A stretch of 64,000 nt of DNA from CAVPGP01 sp963704025 (GTDB taxonomy: Bacteria > Actinomycetota > Thermoleophilia > Gaiellales > Gaiellaceae), in contig CAVPGP010000005.1 of the NCBI GenBank assembly GCA_963704025.1, positions 310,001 through 374,000 on the forward strand, in the 5' to 3' direction. The translations under genes were made by a program, and so were the position numbers. Shown one piece after another: positions 43,270 through 51,365 of the stretch. The first letter of the stretch is position 1. Every line of letters begins with the position of its first letter. A model generated the notes under the pieces. The model had not been told where the DNA came from and searched no databases. It worked only from the letters and a program-made list of their open reading frames with translations.

Positions 43270-44139
43270 CTAGGTGAGGAAGCTGAGGTCGACGTCGCTG
43301 ACGTCGAGTCCGAGCGACTGGGCGAGCTTGACGCCGTCCTCGAGCTCGGCCCTCAGGCGCTCGATGTCGCGCGACCGCATCGCGCTGCCGATCCACTCCC
43401 GCGCCTTCGGCCGCCACAGGGTGTGGTCGACGAAGATCGGGAGCATGTCGTTCGCGACCTTCACGAGCTGGTTCTGGGTCTTTCGCGTGGCGTTCTCGAG
43501 CAGCACGCGCTCGTAGGCCATGCCGGCTCCGTGGTGGATGCCGTCGTCGATCGTCAGCCGGTTGCACAGATCCTCGAGGATCGTCCCCGGCGACGAGCGG
43601 GCGATCAGCCGGAAGCGCGGGATGATCAGGCGCTCGTAGAACACCTGCATCAGGAAGACCTTCTCCTCGAGCGTGTCGAGCTGGAGGAACATCCGGCCGA
43701 GCTTGTCGAGGTACGGGTCCCGCTCGGCGGTGCCGCCCGCCTCCTCGGTCAGCTTGAGCCACGCCTCCACATGGCGGGCCTCGTCCTGCACCATCGTCGA
43801 GTAGTAGAGCTTCGCCTCGGGATGCGGTGCGGCGCCGAGCAGCTGCGACGCCATCTCGACGGCGAGCTCGTCCGCCTGGAACTGCTGCGTGATCACGGAG
43901 CGCCAGACGTCGGTGCGCCGCGCGCGCTTCTGCGGCGTGCCCTTCGTCGTCTCGGGGATGGGCGGAATGTCACCCCAGGGAAGGTCGCGCACCTGCCACT
44001 CGGCGCGCTTCGCCAGCTCGTAGTAGCGGAGGACGCCCTCGTGCGCGCTGCTCGGCTCCGGCACGGCCGGCTCCCGCTCGATCGCCTCCTGCGTCTCGAT
44101 CGCCTCCTGTGTGTCCACGGGCGCCTCCTGCGTGTCCAT
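43270..44139 (-). CDS. Ferritin-like di-iron carboxylate protein
   Basis: A 289-residue protein. The N-terminus is a repeat of QEA units (MDTQEAPVDTQEAIETQEAI), then an all-helical ferritin-like core with ADELAVEMASQLLGAAPHPE, MVQDEARHVEAWLKL (E-x2-H), VFLMQVFYERLIIPRFRLIA and LCNRLTIDDGIHHGAGMAYE. The pattern of Glu and His pairs supports a di-iron centre as in ferritin-like oxygenases or R2-type proteins. I cannot assign the reaction. ATG at 44139. It lies 20 bp downstream of the Gfo/Idh gene on the same strand and may be co-transcribed. Confidence 0.8.
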   Translation of the reverse strand: MDTQEAPVDTQEAIETQEAIEREPAVPEPSSAHEGVLRYYELAKRAEWQVRDLPWGDIPPIPETTKGTPQKRARRTDVWRSVITQQFQADELAVEMASQLLGAAPHPEAKLYYSTMVQDEARHVEAWLKLTEEAGGTAERDPYLDKLGRMFLQLDTLEEKVFLMQVFYERLIIPRFRLIARSSPGTILEDLCNRLTIDDGIHHGAGMAYERVLLENATRKTQNQLVKVANDMLPIFVDHTLWRPKAREWIGSAMRSRDIERLRAELEDGVKLAQSLGLDVSDVDLSFLT

Positions 44140-44159
44140 GGGGCGGAGTCTAGCGAGGG

Positions 44160-45257
44160 CTATGCCGGCGTCCCGAGCCTGCCCTCGGTGGGCAGCGCCT
44201 CGGGCTGCGCCGGACGCGACTCGATCTCGACAGCGGCCCCGCGCTCGGCCGAGCTCAGGATCGCCCGGGCGACCTCGACCACGTGGAGCCCGAGGAGCCC
44301 GGACGCGCGGTGCGGCCGCTTGGCGACGAGCGACTCGACGAGGTCGTGCAGCCCGATCCCGCGCGCGTCGTGTCCGTTGGCCGCGCTGAACGCGGTCTCC
44401 TGCCACTCGCCCCGAGCGCGCTTCACCCGCACCGGGCCCTCGAACGCGTTGGGGTCGGGTAGGCGCAGGACCCCCTCCGTGCCGTGGATCTCGAGGTCGC
44501 AGATGTACTGGTCGACCGCTTCGAAGCTCGCGACGAGGTTCGCGGTCACGCCCCCTTCGAGCTCCATCACCGCGCTCGCGTGGGTCGGCGTCGAGACCGC
44601 GAAGCTCGTGCCCGCGCGGGCACCGATCTCGATCGTCCGCTCGAGCGTGCGCATCGACGCGAAGCCTGCGACGCGCCGGATCGGGCCGAGCAGCGCCACG
44701 ATCGCCGTCAGGTAGTACGGCCCCATGTCGAGCAACGGCCCGGCGCCGTCCGCGAAGAAGATGTCGGGATTCGGATGCCACTTCTCCTGGCCGCCGACGA
44801 GCATCGCCGCGCTGACGGAGAGCGGCGCGCCGATCGCGCCCTCGTCGAGCAGCGCGCGGGCGGCCTGGTAGGGCGTGCCGAGGAAGATGTCGGGGGCGCA
44901 GCCGATCCGCAGTCCGAGCCGGTCCGCCTCGGCGACGAGCTCCGAGGCGTCGGGCACGCCGATCGCGATCGGCTTCTCGGTGTAGACGTGCTTGCCGGCG
45001 GCGAGCGCCTGACGGATCACGTCCGCGTGGACCGAGGGCGGCGTGAGGTTGAGCACGACGTCGATCGCGGGATCGGCGAGCAGCTCGTCGACGCCCGCCA
45101 TCGGGATCGCGTGCGCCTTCGAAAGCTCCTCCGCCTGCAGGACGTCGAGGTCCGCGCACGCCGCAAGCTCGAACGAGTCGAATGCCTTGGCGTTCTCGGC
45201 GTAGTGCCGGCTGATCACGCCGCAGCCGACGACGCCGACGCGCGCCGGCGCGTTCAT
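44160..45257 (-). CDS. Gfo/Idh/MocA-family oxidoreductase
   Basis: A 365-residue protein. The N-terminal Rossmann fold has VGVVGCGVISRHYAENAKAF and the EKPIAIGVPDASELV motif (EKP). The C-terminal half forms the beta-sheet substrate domain, with DMGPYYLTAIVALLG (putative catalytic region) and GTEGVLRLPDPN. These enzymes oxidise sugars or sugar acids with NAD(P). Here it may act on fucose or a glucoside product; it lies in one run with the isomerase/epimerase (ATGA overlap) and beta-glucosidase. Confidence 0.9.
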   Translation of the reverse strand: MNAPARVGVVGCGVISRHYAENAKAFDSFELAACADLDVLQAEELSKAHAIPMAGVDELLADPAIDVVLNLTPPSVHADVIRQALAAGKHVYTEKPIAIGVPDASELVAEADRLGLRIGCAPDIFLGTPYQAARALLDEGAIGAPLSVSAAMLVGGQEKWHPNPDIFFADGAGPLLDMGPYYLTAIVALLGPIRRVAGFASMRTLERTIEIGARAGTSFAVSTPTHASAVMELEGGVTANLVASFEAVDQYICDLEIHGTEGVLRLPDPNAFEGPVRVKRARGEWQETAFSAANGHDARGIGLHDLVESLVAKRPHRASGLLGLHVVEVARAILSSAERGAAVEIESRPAQPEALPTEGRLGTPA

Positions 45258-45973
45258 GCAACCTCTTCGAGCATCAGCTCGAGCGCGATCAGCGAGCGGC
45301 GCGCCGCGTCGAGCTCCGGTCCGTCCGCCTCGTCCTGCTCGACCAGCAGCCAGTCGACCCCGCTGCTCGCCGCGGCGGGGGCGACCCGCTCGTAGCCGAC
45401 AGCCCCGTCGCCGACCGGGCAGAACGAGCGCTCGACGCGACTGCGGAAGTCCTTCAGGTGCACGAGCTTGCAGCGCTCGCCCGCATGCTCAAGCACCTCG
45501 ACGGGGTCGGCGCCGGCCCACCACGCCCAGCCGAGATCGAGCTCCAGGAAGATGTCGTCGGGCAGCCGGTCGAGGAAGCCGGTCGTGATCTCGGCGTCGT
45601 GGTTGTGGTACCCGAGCTCGAGCCCCACGCCCGCCACGGCCTGGGCGGCGTCCTCCAGGCGGCCGGGCAGGTCGGCGTCCGCCAGCCGGGCCGGGTCGAT
45701 CCAGCTGATCACGACCCGGCTCCAACCGAGCGTCTGCGCTTCCTCGGCCAGATCCGGGAGCTGCGACTCGATCGCCTCGAGCTGCGCGTGTCGCGCGCAG
45801 GCGACGAGGCCGCTCTCCGCGAGCCAGAAGGCGACGTCTTCCGGCCGGTGGCCATGCAGGTCGAACAACTCGACGCCTTCGAAGCCCATCGCGCCGACCT
45901 CGCGCAGCGTCGCTTCGAAGTCGGCCGCGGCTGCCTGCCGCACCGAGTAGAGCATCAGGCCGACGCGCGCCAT
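45254..45973 (-). CDS. Sugar phosphate isomerase/epimerase (xylose-isomerase-like TIM barrel)
   Basis: A 239-residue TIM barrel of the AP-endonuclease-2/xylose-isomerase-like family. It opens MARVGLMLYSVRQAAAADFE and has metal-binding residues in LGYHNHDAE, LELDLGWAWWAG and VHLKDF, the usual pattern of sugar isomerases/epimerases. The substrate is unknown but is likely a sugar derived from the imported oligosaccharide. GGAGTCGGC precedes the ATG. It overlaps the oxidoreductase start (ATGA) and its start overlaps the 3' end of the GH1 gene by about 19 bp. Confidence 0.87.
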   Translation of the reverse strand: MARVGLMLYSVRQAAAADFEATLREVGAMGFEGVELFDLHGHRPEDVAFWLAESGLVACARHAQLEAIESQLPDLAEEAQTLGWSRVVISWIDPARLADADLPGRLEDAAQAVAGVGLELGYHNHDAEITTGFLDRLPDDIFLELDLGWAWWAGADPVEVLEHAGERCKLVHLKDFRSRVERSFCPVGDGAVGYERVAPAAASSGVDWLLVEQDEADGPELDAARRSLIALELMLEEVA

Positions 45974-47283
45974 GCCGACTCCTCCTTTTGTGAGGCGATG
46001 AAGTCCCTGTACCAGTGAGCGCTTCCCTTGGGCACACGTTCGAGCGTCGGATAGTCGACGAAGACGATCCCGAACCGCTTCGAGTACCCGTGCGACCATT
46101 CGAAGTTGTCGAGCAGCGACCAGACGTAGTAGCCGCGGACCGGTGTGCCGTCGTCGATCGCCCGCGCGACGGCTGCGAGATGGCCGGCGATGTACGCCTC
46201 GCGCTCGGGGTCGAGCACGGAGCCGTCGTGACCCCGCACGTCGCCGAACGCAGCGCCGTTCTCGGTGATGTAGATCGCCCGCGGCGCGTAGTCGCGCGTC
46301 ACCCGGGCGAGTGTCTCGTAGAAGCCGTCGGGGTAGATCTCCCAGCCCATGTCCGTGTACTGCGACTCGGGCACGTGGACGAAGATCGGCAGGCCGCCGC
46401 CGTTGTCGCCGGCGCGCGTGACCACCCGCGCGTAGTAGTTGACGCCCAGGAAGTCGAGCGGCGCCGCGATCGTCGCCAGGTCGCCGTCGAGCACCGGAGG
46501 CGCATAGCCCATGTCGTCCGGATACGCGCCGCGGAACAGCGGGTCGAGGAACCAGCGGTTCCAGTTCCCGTCGACTGCGCGCGCGGCGGCGACGTCGTCG
46601 GCGGAGTCGGTCGCGGGATAGGTGTGCGTCAGGTTGAGCGTGATCCCGACCTCGGCACCCGGGCGCCGGAGCACCTCGGCCGCCCACCCGTGCGAGAGCA
46701 CGAGGTGGTGCGCCGCCGCGACGGCGTCGTCCGCGCTCGTCCGGCCCGGCGCGTGCAGGCCCCAGCCGTACCCGAGCCAGGCCGCCACCCACGGCTCGTT
46801 GTGCGTCACCCAACGCGAGACGCGGTCGCCGAGCCGCCCGGCGACGGCCTCGGCGAGCCCGACGAACGCCTCGGCGGTCGAGCGCACCGGCCAGCCCCCT
46901 TCGTCCTCCAGCGCCTGCGGCAGGTCCCAGTGATACAGCGTCACGCACGGCTCGATCCCGTTCGCCAGCAGCTCGTCGACGAGCCGGTCGTAGAAGTCGA
47001 GGCCCGCTTCGTTCACGCGCCCTCTCCCCGCGGGGAAGATCCGCGGCCAGGCGATGGAGAAGCGGAACGAGTCCAGACCGAGCTCCCGCATCAACCGGAT
47101 GTCGTCGGGATAGCGCCGGTAGAAGTCACAGGCGACCTCGCCGGTCTCGCCGTTACGCACCTTCCCCGGCGTCGCGGAGAACCGGTCCCAGATGCTCTCG
47201 CCGCGGCCGTCCTCGCCGGTCGCGCCCTCTACCTGGTAGGCGGCCGTGGCCGCGCCCCAGACGAAGTCCGCCGGGAACCTCAC
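45955..47283 (-). CDS. Beta-glucosidase, glycoside hydrolase family 1
   Basis: A 442-residue GH1 barrel of normal length: FPADFVWGAATAAYQVEGAT, acid/base Glu in VTHNEPWVAAWLGYG, and nucleophile Glu in IYITENGAAFGD. It hydrolyses beta-linked glucosides (or galactosides/fucosides) and cellodextrins in the cytoplasm, since no signal peptide is present. Start is the GTG in the GTGA overlap with the ABC ATPase stop. The gene is downstream of the ABC importer genes, so imported oligosaccharides are its likely substrate. Confidence 0.95.
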   Translation of the reverse strand: MRFPADFVWGAATAAYQVEGATGEDGRGESIWDRFSATPGKVRNGETGEVACDFYRRYPDDIRLMRELGLDSFRFSIAWPRIFPAGRGRVNEAGLDFYDRLVDELLANGIEPCVTLYHWDLPQALEDEGGWPVRSTAEAFVGLAEAVAGRLGDRVSRWVTHNEPWVAAWLGYGWGLHAPGRTSADDAVAAAHHLVLSHGWAAEVLRRPGAEVGITLNLTHTYPATDSADDVAAARAVDGNWNRWFLDPLFRGAYPDDMGYAPPVLDGDLATIAAPLDFLGVNYYARVVTRAGDNGGGLPIFVHVPESQYTDMGWEIYPDGFYETLARVTRDYAPRAIYITENGAAFGDVRGHDGSVLDPEREAYIAGHLAAVARAIDDGTPVRGYYVWSLLDNFEWSHGYSKRFGIVFVDYPTLERVPKGSAHWYRDFIASQKEESAWRASA

Positions 47284-48278
47284 GCTGCGCTCACCTCCGC
47301 TGCCGGCGCGGTGACATGGCAGCGCGCCTCGTGCTCCGCACTCACCTCGACGAGCGCGGGCGTCTTCGACGAGCAGACGTCGACCGCCAGCGGGCAGCGC
47401 GCGACGAAGCGACAGCCGGCGACAGGGTCGACCGCGCCGTGATGGGAGCGGCGCACCGGCAGGTGCGCGGCATGCAGGCCCGCGCTCGGGTCCGGCACCG
47501 CCGAGAGGAGGAGCCTCGTGTACGGGTGGAGCGGGTGCTGCAAGACGGCCTCGGTCGGCCCCCGCTCCACGATCTGGCCCGCGTACATGACGAGCATCTC
47601 GTCGGCCACGTAGCGGGCGCTCGCCAGGTCGTGCGTGACGTAGAGGAACGCGAGCCCGCGCTCGTCCTTCAGGGTCAGCATCAGGTTCAGGATCCCGATC
47701 CGGATCGAGACGTCGAGCATCGACGTCGGCTCGTCGGCGAGGATCACCTTCGGCTCGACCGCGAGGGCACGGGCGATCGCGACGCGCTGGCGCTGCCCCC
47801 CGGAGAGCTCGTGCGGGTACTTCGCGGCAAAGTCCTCCGGCGGCACGAGCCCGACCGTCGTCAGCAACTCGCGGATGCGCTCGCGCACTTTGCCCGAAGG
47901 GACGATCCCGTGAATCCGGAGCGGCCGCTCGATGTGGTGCTCGATCGTCTTGACCGGGTTGAGGGAGCCGAACGGGTCCTGGAAGATCATCTGCACCTGC
48001 GAGCGGTAGCGGAGCAGCTGCTTCCGGCCCGTCAGCGCCGTCGCGTCCTCGCCCTCGAAGACCACGGCGCCCGAGGTCGGGTCGTAGAGCCGTGCGACCA
48101 TCCGCGCCACGGTGCTCTTGCCGCTGCCGCTCTCGCCGACGAGCGCCGTGATCGTTCCCGGGCGGATGGTGAAGCTGACGTCGTCGACCGCGTGCAGCCT
48201 GCTCTTGCCCGCGAACATCCGCGCGCCGCCGGCCGCGAAGTGCTTCGTGAGGCCCCGGACCTCGAGCGCGGAGCTCAT
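47280..48278 (-). CDS. Opp/Dpp-type ABC transporter ATP-binding protein (DppF-like)
   Basis: A 332-residue ABC ATPase: Walker A GESGSGKSTVA, Q-loop MIFQDPFGSL, signature LSGGQRQRVAIARAL, Walker B VILADEPTSMLDV, and the Opp/Dpp C-terminal Cys-rich tail CRFVARCPLAVDVCS (family C-terminal domain, likely 4Fe-4S or zinc-like Cys cluster). It powers the adjacent permeases. An insert GGARMFAGKSRL in the N-terminus is common in this branch. The stop overlaps the beta-glucosidase start. Confidence 0.93.
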   Translation of the reverse strand: MSSALEVRGLTKHFAAGGARMFAGKSRLHAVDDVSFTIRPGTITALVGESGSGKSTVARMVARLYDPTSGAVVFEGEDATALTGRKQLLRYRSQVQMIFQDPFGSLNPVKTIEHHIERPLRIHGIVPSGKVRERIRELLTTVGLVPPEDFAAKYPHELSGGQRQRVAIARALAVEPKVILADEPTSMLDVSIRIGILNLMLTLKDERGLAFLYVTHDLASARYVADEMLVMYAGQIVERGPTEAVLQHPLHPYTRLLLSAVPDPSAGLHAAHLPVRRSHHGAVDPVAGCRFVARCPLAVDVCSSKTPALVEVSAEHEARCHVTAPAAEVSAA

Positions 48279-48300
48279 GGGCCAACCTCCGGTTGGACGC

Positions 48301-49326
48301 TCACAGTGTCTCCTCCACCAGATGGCACGCGACGAGGTGCCCGTCCGCGACGGGCTTCAGCACCGGCCGCTCGCCGACCTGGCGCGCGTAGAGCGGACCG
48401 TTCTCGGGGCGGCAATGCGGGCAGCGCGGGTGGAAACGGCAGCCGCTCGGCGGATTGGCGAGGTCGGGCGGCGAGCCCGGGATCCCCGTCATCCGCACGA
48501 GCGGCCCGGTGAGCGGCGGGAAAGAGTGCATCAGGCCCTGCGTATAGGGATGCCTGGCCGCAGTGAGGAACTCGCGCGCGGGTGCCGACTCGACCACCTC
48601 GCCCGCGTACATGATCGCGATCCGGTCGGCGAACTCGAGCAGGAGGGACAGGTCGTGGGTGATGAAGAGCACCGCGAAGTCGAAGTCGCGCTTCAACGCC
48701 TCGATCTGCTGGAGGATCTCGCGCTGGACGACCACGTCGAGCGCCGTCGTCGGCTCGTCGAGGATCACGAGCTCCGGCTTGAGCGCGAGCGCCATCGCGA
48801 TGATCACCCGCTGGCGCATCCCGCCCGACAGCTCGTGCGGGTACGAGCCCACACGACGCCCTTCGATTCCGACCATCTCGAGGAGCGCCGCTGCGCGCTG
48901 GAGGGACTGCTTCTTCGAGATCTTCTCGTGCGCCTGCATCATGTCCACGAACTGGTCGCCCACCCGCAGGACCGGATTGAGCGCGTTCATGGCGCTCTGG
49001 AAGACCATCGAGACGTTGCGCCAGCGGTACTTGCGGAGCTCTGCCTTGCTGCGGCCGACGAGGTTCTCGCCGCGGAACAGGATCTCGCCGCTCGTCACCT
49101 GCGCCGGCTCGCGGAGGATCTGGAGGATCGCGTTCCCCGTCGTGCTCTTGCCGCAGCCGGACTCGCCGGCCAGTCCGAAGATCTCGCCCGCGTGGATCCG
49201 GAGGTCGACGTGGTCGACCGCGCGCACCGCCTTGCCCGGAACGGCGTATTCGACGACGAGCTGCTTCAGCTCGATCAGCAGCTCGCGCTGGACGACGTCC
49301 GGCTCCGGCCCGACTGCCTGCGCCAT
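48301..49326 (-). CDS. Opp/Dpp-type ABC transporter ATP-binding protein (DppD-like)
   Basis: A 341-residue ABC ATPase: Walker A GESGCGKSTTGNAI, Q-loop MVFQSAMNALNPV, signature LSGGMRQRVIIAMAL, Walker B LVILDEPTTALDV, and the C-terminal Cys cluster CRFHPRCPHCRPENG. Opp/Dpp importers work with two different ATPases, and this pairs with the gene at 47280. The start at 49326 is the ATG after the permease stop. The Gln-rich SAMNALNPV loop is typical of sugar-handling members of the Opp family. Confidence 0.93.
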   Translation of the reverse strand: MAQAVGPEPDVVQRELLIELKQLVVEYAVPGKAVRAVDHVDLRIHAGEIFGLAGESGCGKSTTGNAILQILREPAQVTSGEILFRGENLVGRSKAELRKYRWRNVSMVFQSAMNALNPVLRVGDQFVDMMQAHEKISKKQSLQRAAALLEMVGIEGRRVGSYPHELSGGMRQRVIIAMALALKPELVILDEPTTALDVVVQREILQQIEALKRDFDFAVLFITHDLSLLLEFADRIAIMYAGEVVESAPAREFLTAARHPYTQGLMHSFPPLTGPLVRMTGIPGSPPDLANPPSGCRFHPRCPHCRPENGPLYARQVGERPVLKPVADGHLVACHLVEETL

Positions 49327-49331
49327 CAGCG

Positions 49332-50309
49332 TCACGAGGCCTCCTCGGGGCGGAAGCGCCGGACGAGACCGCGGCTCCGGCGGCGTCGGCGCAGCCGCGG
49401 GTTGGACAGCTCGTCGATTCCGTAGTTCACGAGCACGAGCGCCGCGACCGAGAGCGCCAGCATGATCCCGGGGAAGAAGAAGTGCCACCACTCGCCCTGG
49501 AGTACGGCGGAGTTGTTCTGCGCCCAGTACATCGTCGAGCCCCAGCTGGTCTTGTTCACGTCGGCGAGGCCGAGGAACTCGAGCCCCGCCTCGAACAGGA
49601 TCGAGATGTAGAACACGAGCAGGAACGCGGCGGCGATGCGGCTGACCATGTTCGAGAGGATCTCGCTGAAGACGATCCGCCGCGTGGACTCGCCCGCGAC
49701 CTGCGCGGCCAGGACGAAGTCGCGGTTGCGCAGCGAGATCGCCTGCCCGCGGAGGATCCGCGCCTCGACCGCCCAGGTGGTCAGCCCGATGATCAGCACG
49801 AGCATCACGGGGCCGCGGTTCGAGACGAACGCGGCGATCACGATCAGGAGCGGCAGCGTCGGGATGACGAGGAAGATGTTGGTGACGAGGTTGATCACGT
49901 CGTCCACGAGCCCGCCCTTGTATGCGGCCAGGAGCCCGAGGAACGTGGCGATCGTGGTCGAGATGATCGCGGCCATCGCGCCCACGGCGAGCGACTGGCG
50001 TGCTCCCCAGACGACCTGGGAGAAGACGTCGTAGCCCTGGTCCGTGGTGCCGAACCAGAAGTGGCGGTTCGGCGGCTGGCCCGGGAGGCCGACGATGTCG
50101 CTGGGGCTGTTCTGCGCCAGGAGCGGGGCGGCGATCGCCGCCGCGACGATCGTGCCGAAGATCAGGAGGCCGATCCGGGACTTCCAGTTGCCGAGCAGCA
50201 GCCGTGCCCAGAGCGGCAGCCGGAAGCGGCGGGAGCCGCTCAACCCCACGGCGGCGGCCTCCTCGGCGGCGCCGGCCGGCCGGAGCTCGAGATCGACGAG
50301 GTTCGTCAT
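49332..50309 (-). CDS. Opp/Dpp-type ABC transporter permease (DppC-like)
   Basis: A 325-residue membrane permease: N-terminal cytoplasmic extension, then LLLGNWKSRIGLLIFGTIVA, FGTTDQGYDVFSQVVWGAR, and the cytoplasmic EAA loop containing EARILRGQAISLRNRDFVLA. About six helices. It pairs with the DppB-like permease at 50311, separated by a single base, and delivers the substrate to the ATPases. Confidence 0.93.
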   Translation of the reverse strand: MTNLVDLELRPAGAAEEAAAVGLSGSRRFRLPLWARLLLGNWKSRIGLLIFGTIVAAAIAAPLLAQNSPSDIVGLPGQPPNRHFWFGTTDQGYDVFSQVVWGARQSLAVGAMAAIISTTIATFLGLLAAYKGGLVDDVINLVTNIFLVIPTLPLLIVIAAFVSNRGPVMLVLIIGLTTWAVEARILRGQAISLRNRDFVLAAQVAGESTRRIVFSEILSNMVSRIAAAFLLVFYISILFEAGLEFLGLADVNKTSWGSTMYWAQNNSAVLQGEWWHFFFPGIMLALSVAALVLVNYGIDELSNPRLRRRRRSRGLVRRFRPEEAS

Positions 50310-50310
50310 C

Positions 50311-51297
50311 TCAGGAGGCCCGCACCCGCGGGTCGAGGATGACGTAGGCCAGGTCCATGATCAGGTTCGCGACGAGCACGCAGACCGAGAAGACGAGGAG
50401 GAGCGCCTGCGTCAGCGGGTAGTCGGAGCCGAGCGCCGCCTGCTGCAGCGTCAGCCCGACGCCCGGGTAGCTGAAGACGAACTCGATGAAGACGAGCCCG
50501 CCCACGGCGGCGCCGAACTGGGCGGCGAAGCCGGTCAGCGGCGGCAGGATGGCGTTCCGCCCGGCGTACATCGTCATCACGCGGCTGTCCTTCAGGCCCT
50601 TTGCCTGCGCCATGCCGACGTAGTCCTCCTCGATGGTGTTGATCATCACGTTGCGCATGTTCAGGAGCCACCCGCCTGCGAACACCGCGACGATGATCAG
50701 CGCCGGCAGCATTCCGTGTCGGACCGCGCTCGAGATGAACGTGAAGTTGAAGCCGGGCTCGATGCCGGTGTCGTACGCGTGCTGGATCGGGAACCAGCCG
50801 AACTTGAGGCCGAGGAAGTAGACCGCGAGCAGCGCGGTGAAGAAGGCGGGGAAGGCGCCCAGCGAGATCAGGGCGGGAGTGACGATGTTGTCGACGAGCC
50901 CGCCGCGCCGCCAGGCCGCGACCATCCCCAGCAACGTCCCGATGAAGAAGGCCATGATGAAGCCGATCCCGACGAGCGCGATCGAGTAGGGGAGCGTCCG
51001 GCCGATGACCTCGGAGACCGGGGTCGGGAAGTTCGAGGTCGAGATCCCGAAGTCGCCGGTGAAGACCTGCTTCAGGTAGCCCCAGTACGCCTCGAAGAAC
51101 GGCTTCTTCTGGACGTTGAGGTAGGCGCGCAGGTTGTCGACCATGTGCGGGTTGGACGCCAGCTGCGAAGGAGACATCCGCGCCATCAATCCGTCGAGCG
51201 GCGATCCGGGCATCATCCGGGGCAGGAGGAAGTTCAGCGTGATCGCACCCCAGAGTGCGATCGCGTAGAACCCCATTCGACGGAGCAGGAAGCGCAT
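50311..51297 (-). CDS. Opp/Dpp-type ABC transporter permease (DppB-like)
   Basis: A 328-residue permease: MRFLLRRMGFYAIALWGAIT at the N-terminus, a large external loop, LPYSIALVGIGFIMAFFIGT in the first helix pair, and EEDYVGMAQAKGLKDSRVM as the EAA loop. It forms the translocation path with the DppC-like permease. The start is 68 bp after the binding-protein stop, a spacer that carries the hairpin at 51321-51353. Confidence 0.93.
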   Translation of the reverse strand: MRFLLRRMGFYAIALWGAITLNFLLPRMMPGSPLDGLMARMSPSQLASNPHMVDNLRAYLNVQKKPFFEAYWGYLKQVFTGDFGISTSNFPTPVSEVIGRTLPYSIALVGIGFIMAFFIGTLLGMVAAWRRGGLVDNIVTPALISLGAFPAFFTALLAVYFLGLKFGWFPIQHAYDTGIEPGFNFTFISSAVRHGMLPALIIVAVFAGGWLLNMRNVMINTIEEDYVGMAQAKGLKDSRVMTMYAGRNAILPPLTGFAAQFGAAVGGLVFIEFVFSYPGVGLTLQQAALGSDYPLTQALLLVFSVCVLVANLIMDLAYVILDPRVRAS

Positions 51298-51320
51298 GGT
51301 CGGATTGTCCCCCTAAATTT

Positions 51321-51353
51321 GCCGTTGGGCGGGGTGGAGCCCCGCCCAACGGC
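51321..51353 (-). terminator. Intergenic hairpin between binding-protein and permease genes
   Basis: A perfect 14-bp stem GCCGTTGGGCGGGG / CCCCGCCCAACGGC with a five-base loop. It lies just past the binding-protein stop. It has no T tract and is probably an RNA stabiliser or partial terminator, which would give more binding protein than permease, as in many ABC operons. Confidence 0.7.
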
Positions 51354-51365
51354 CTCGGAAGGGAC

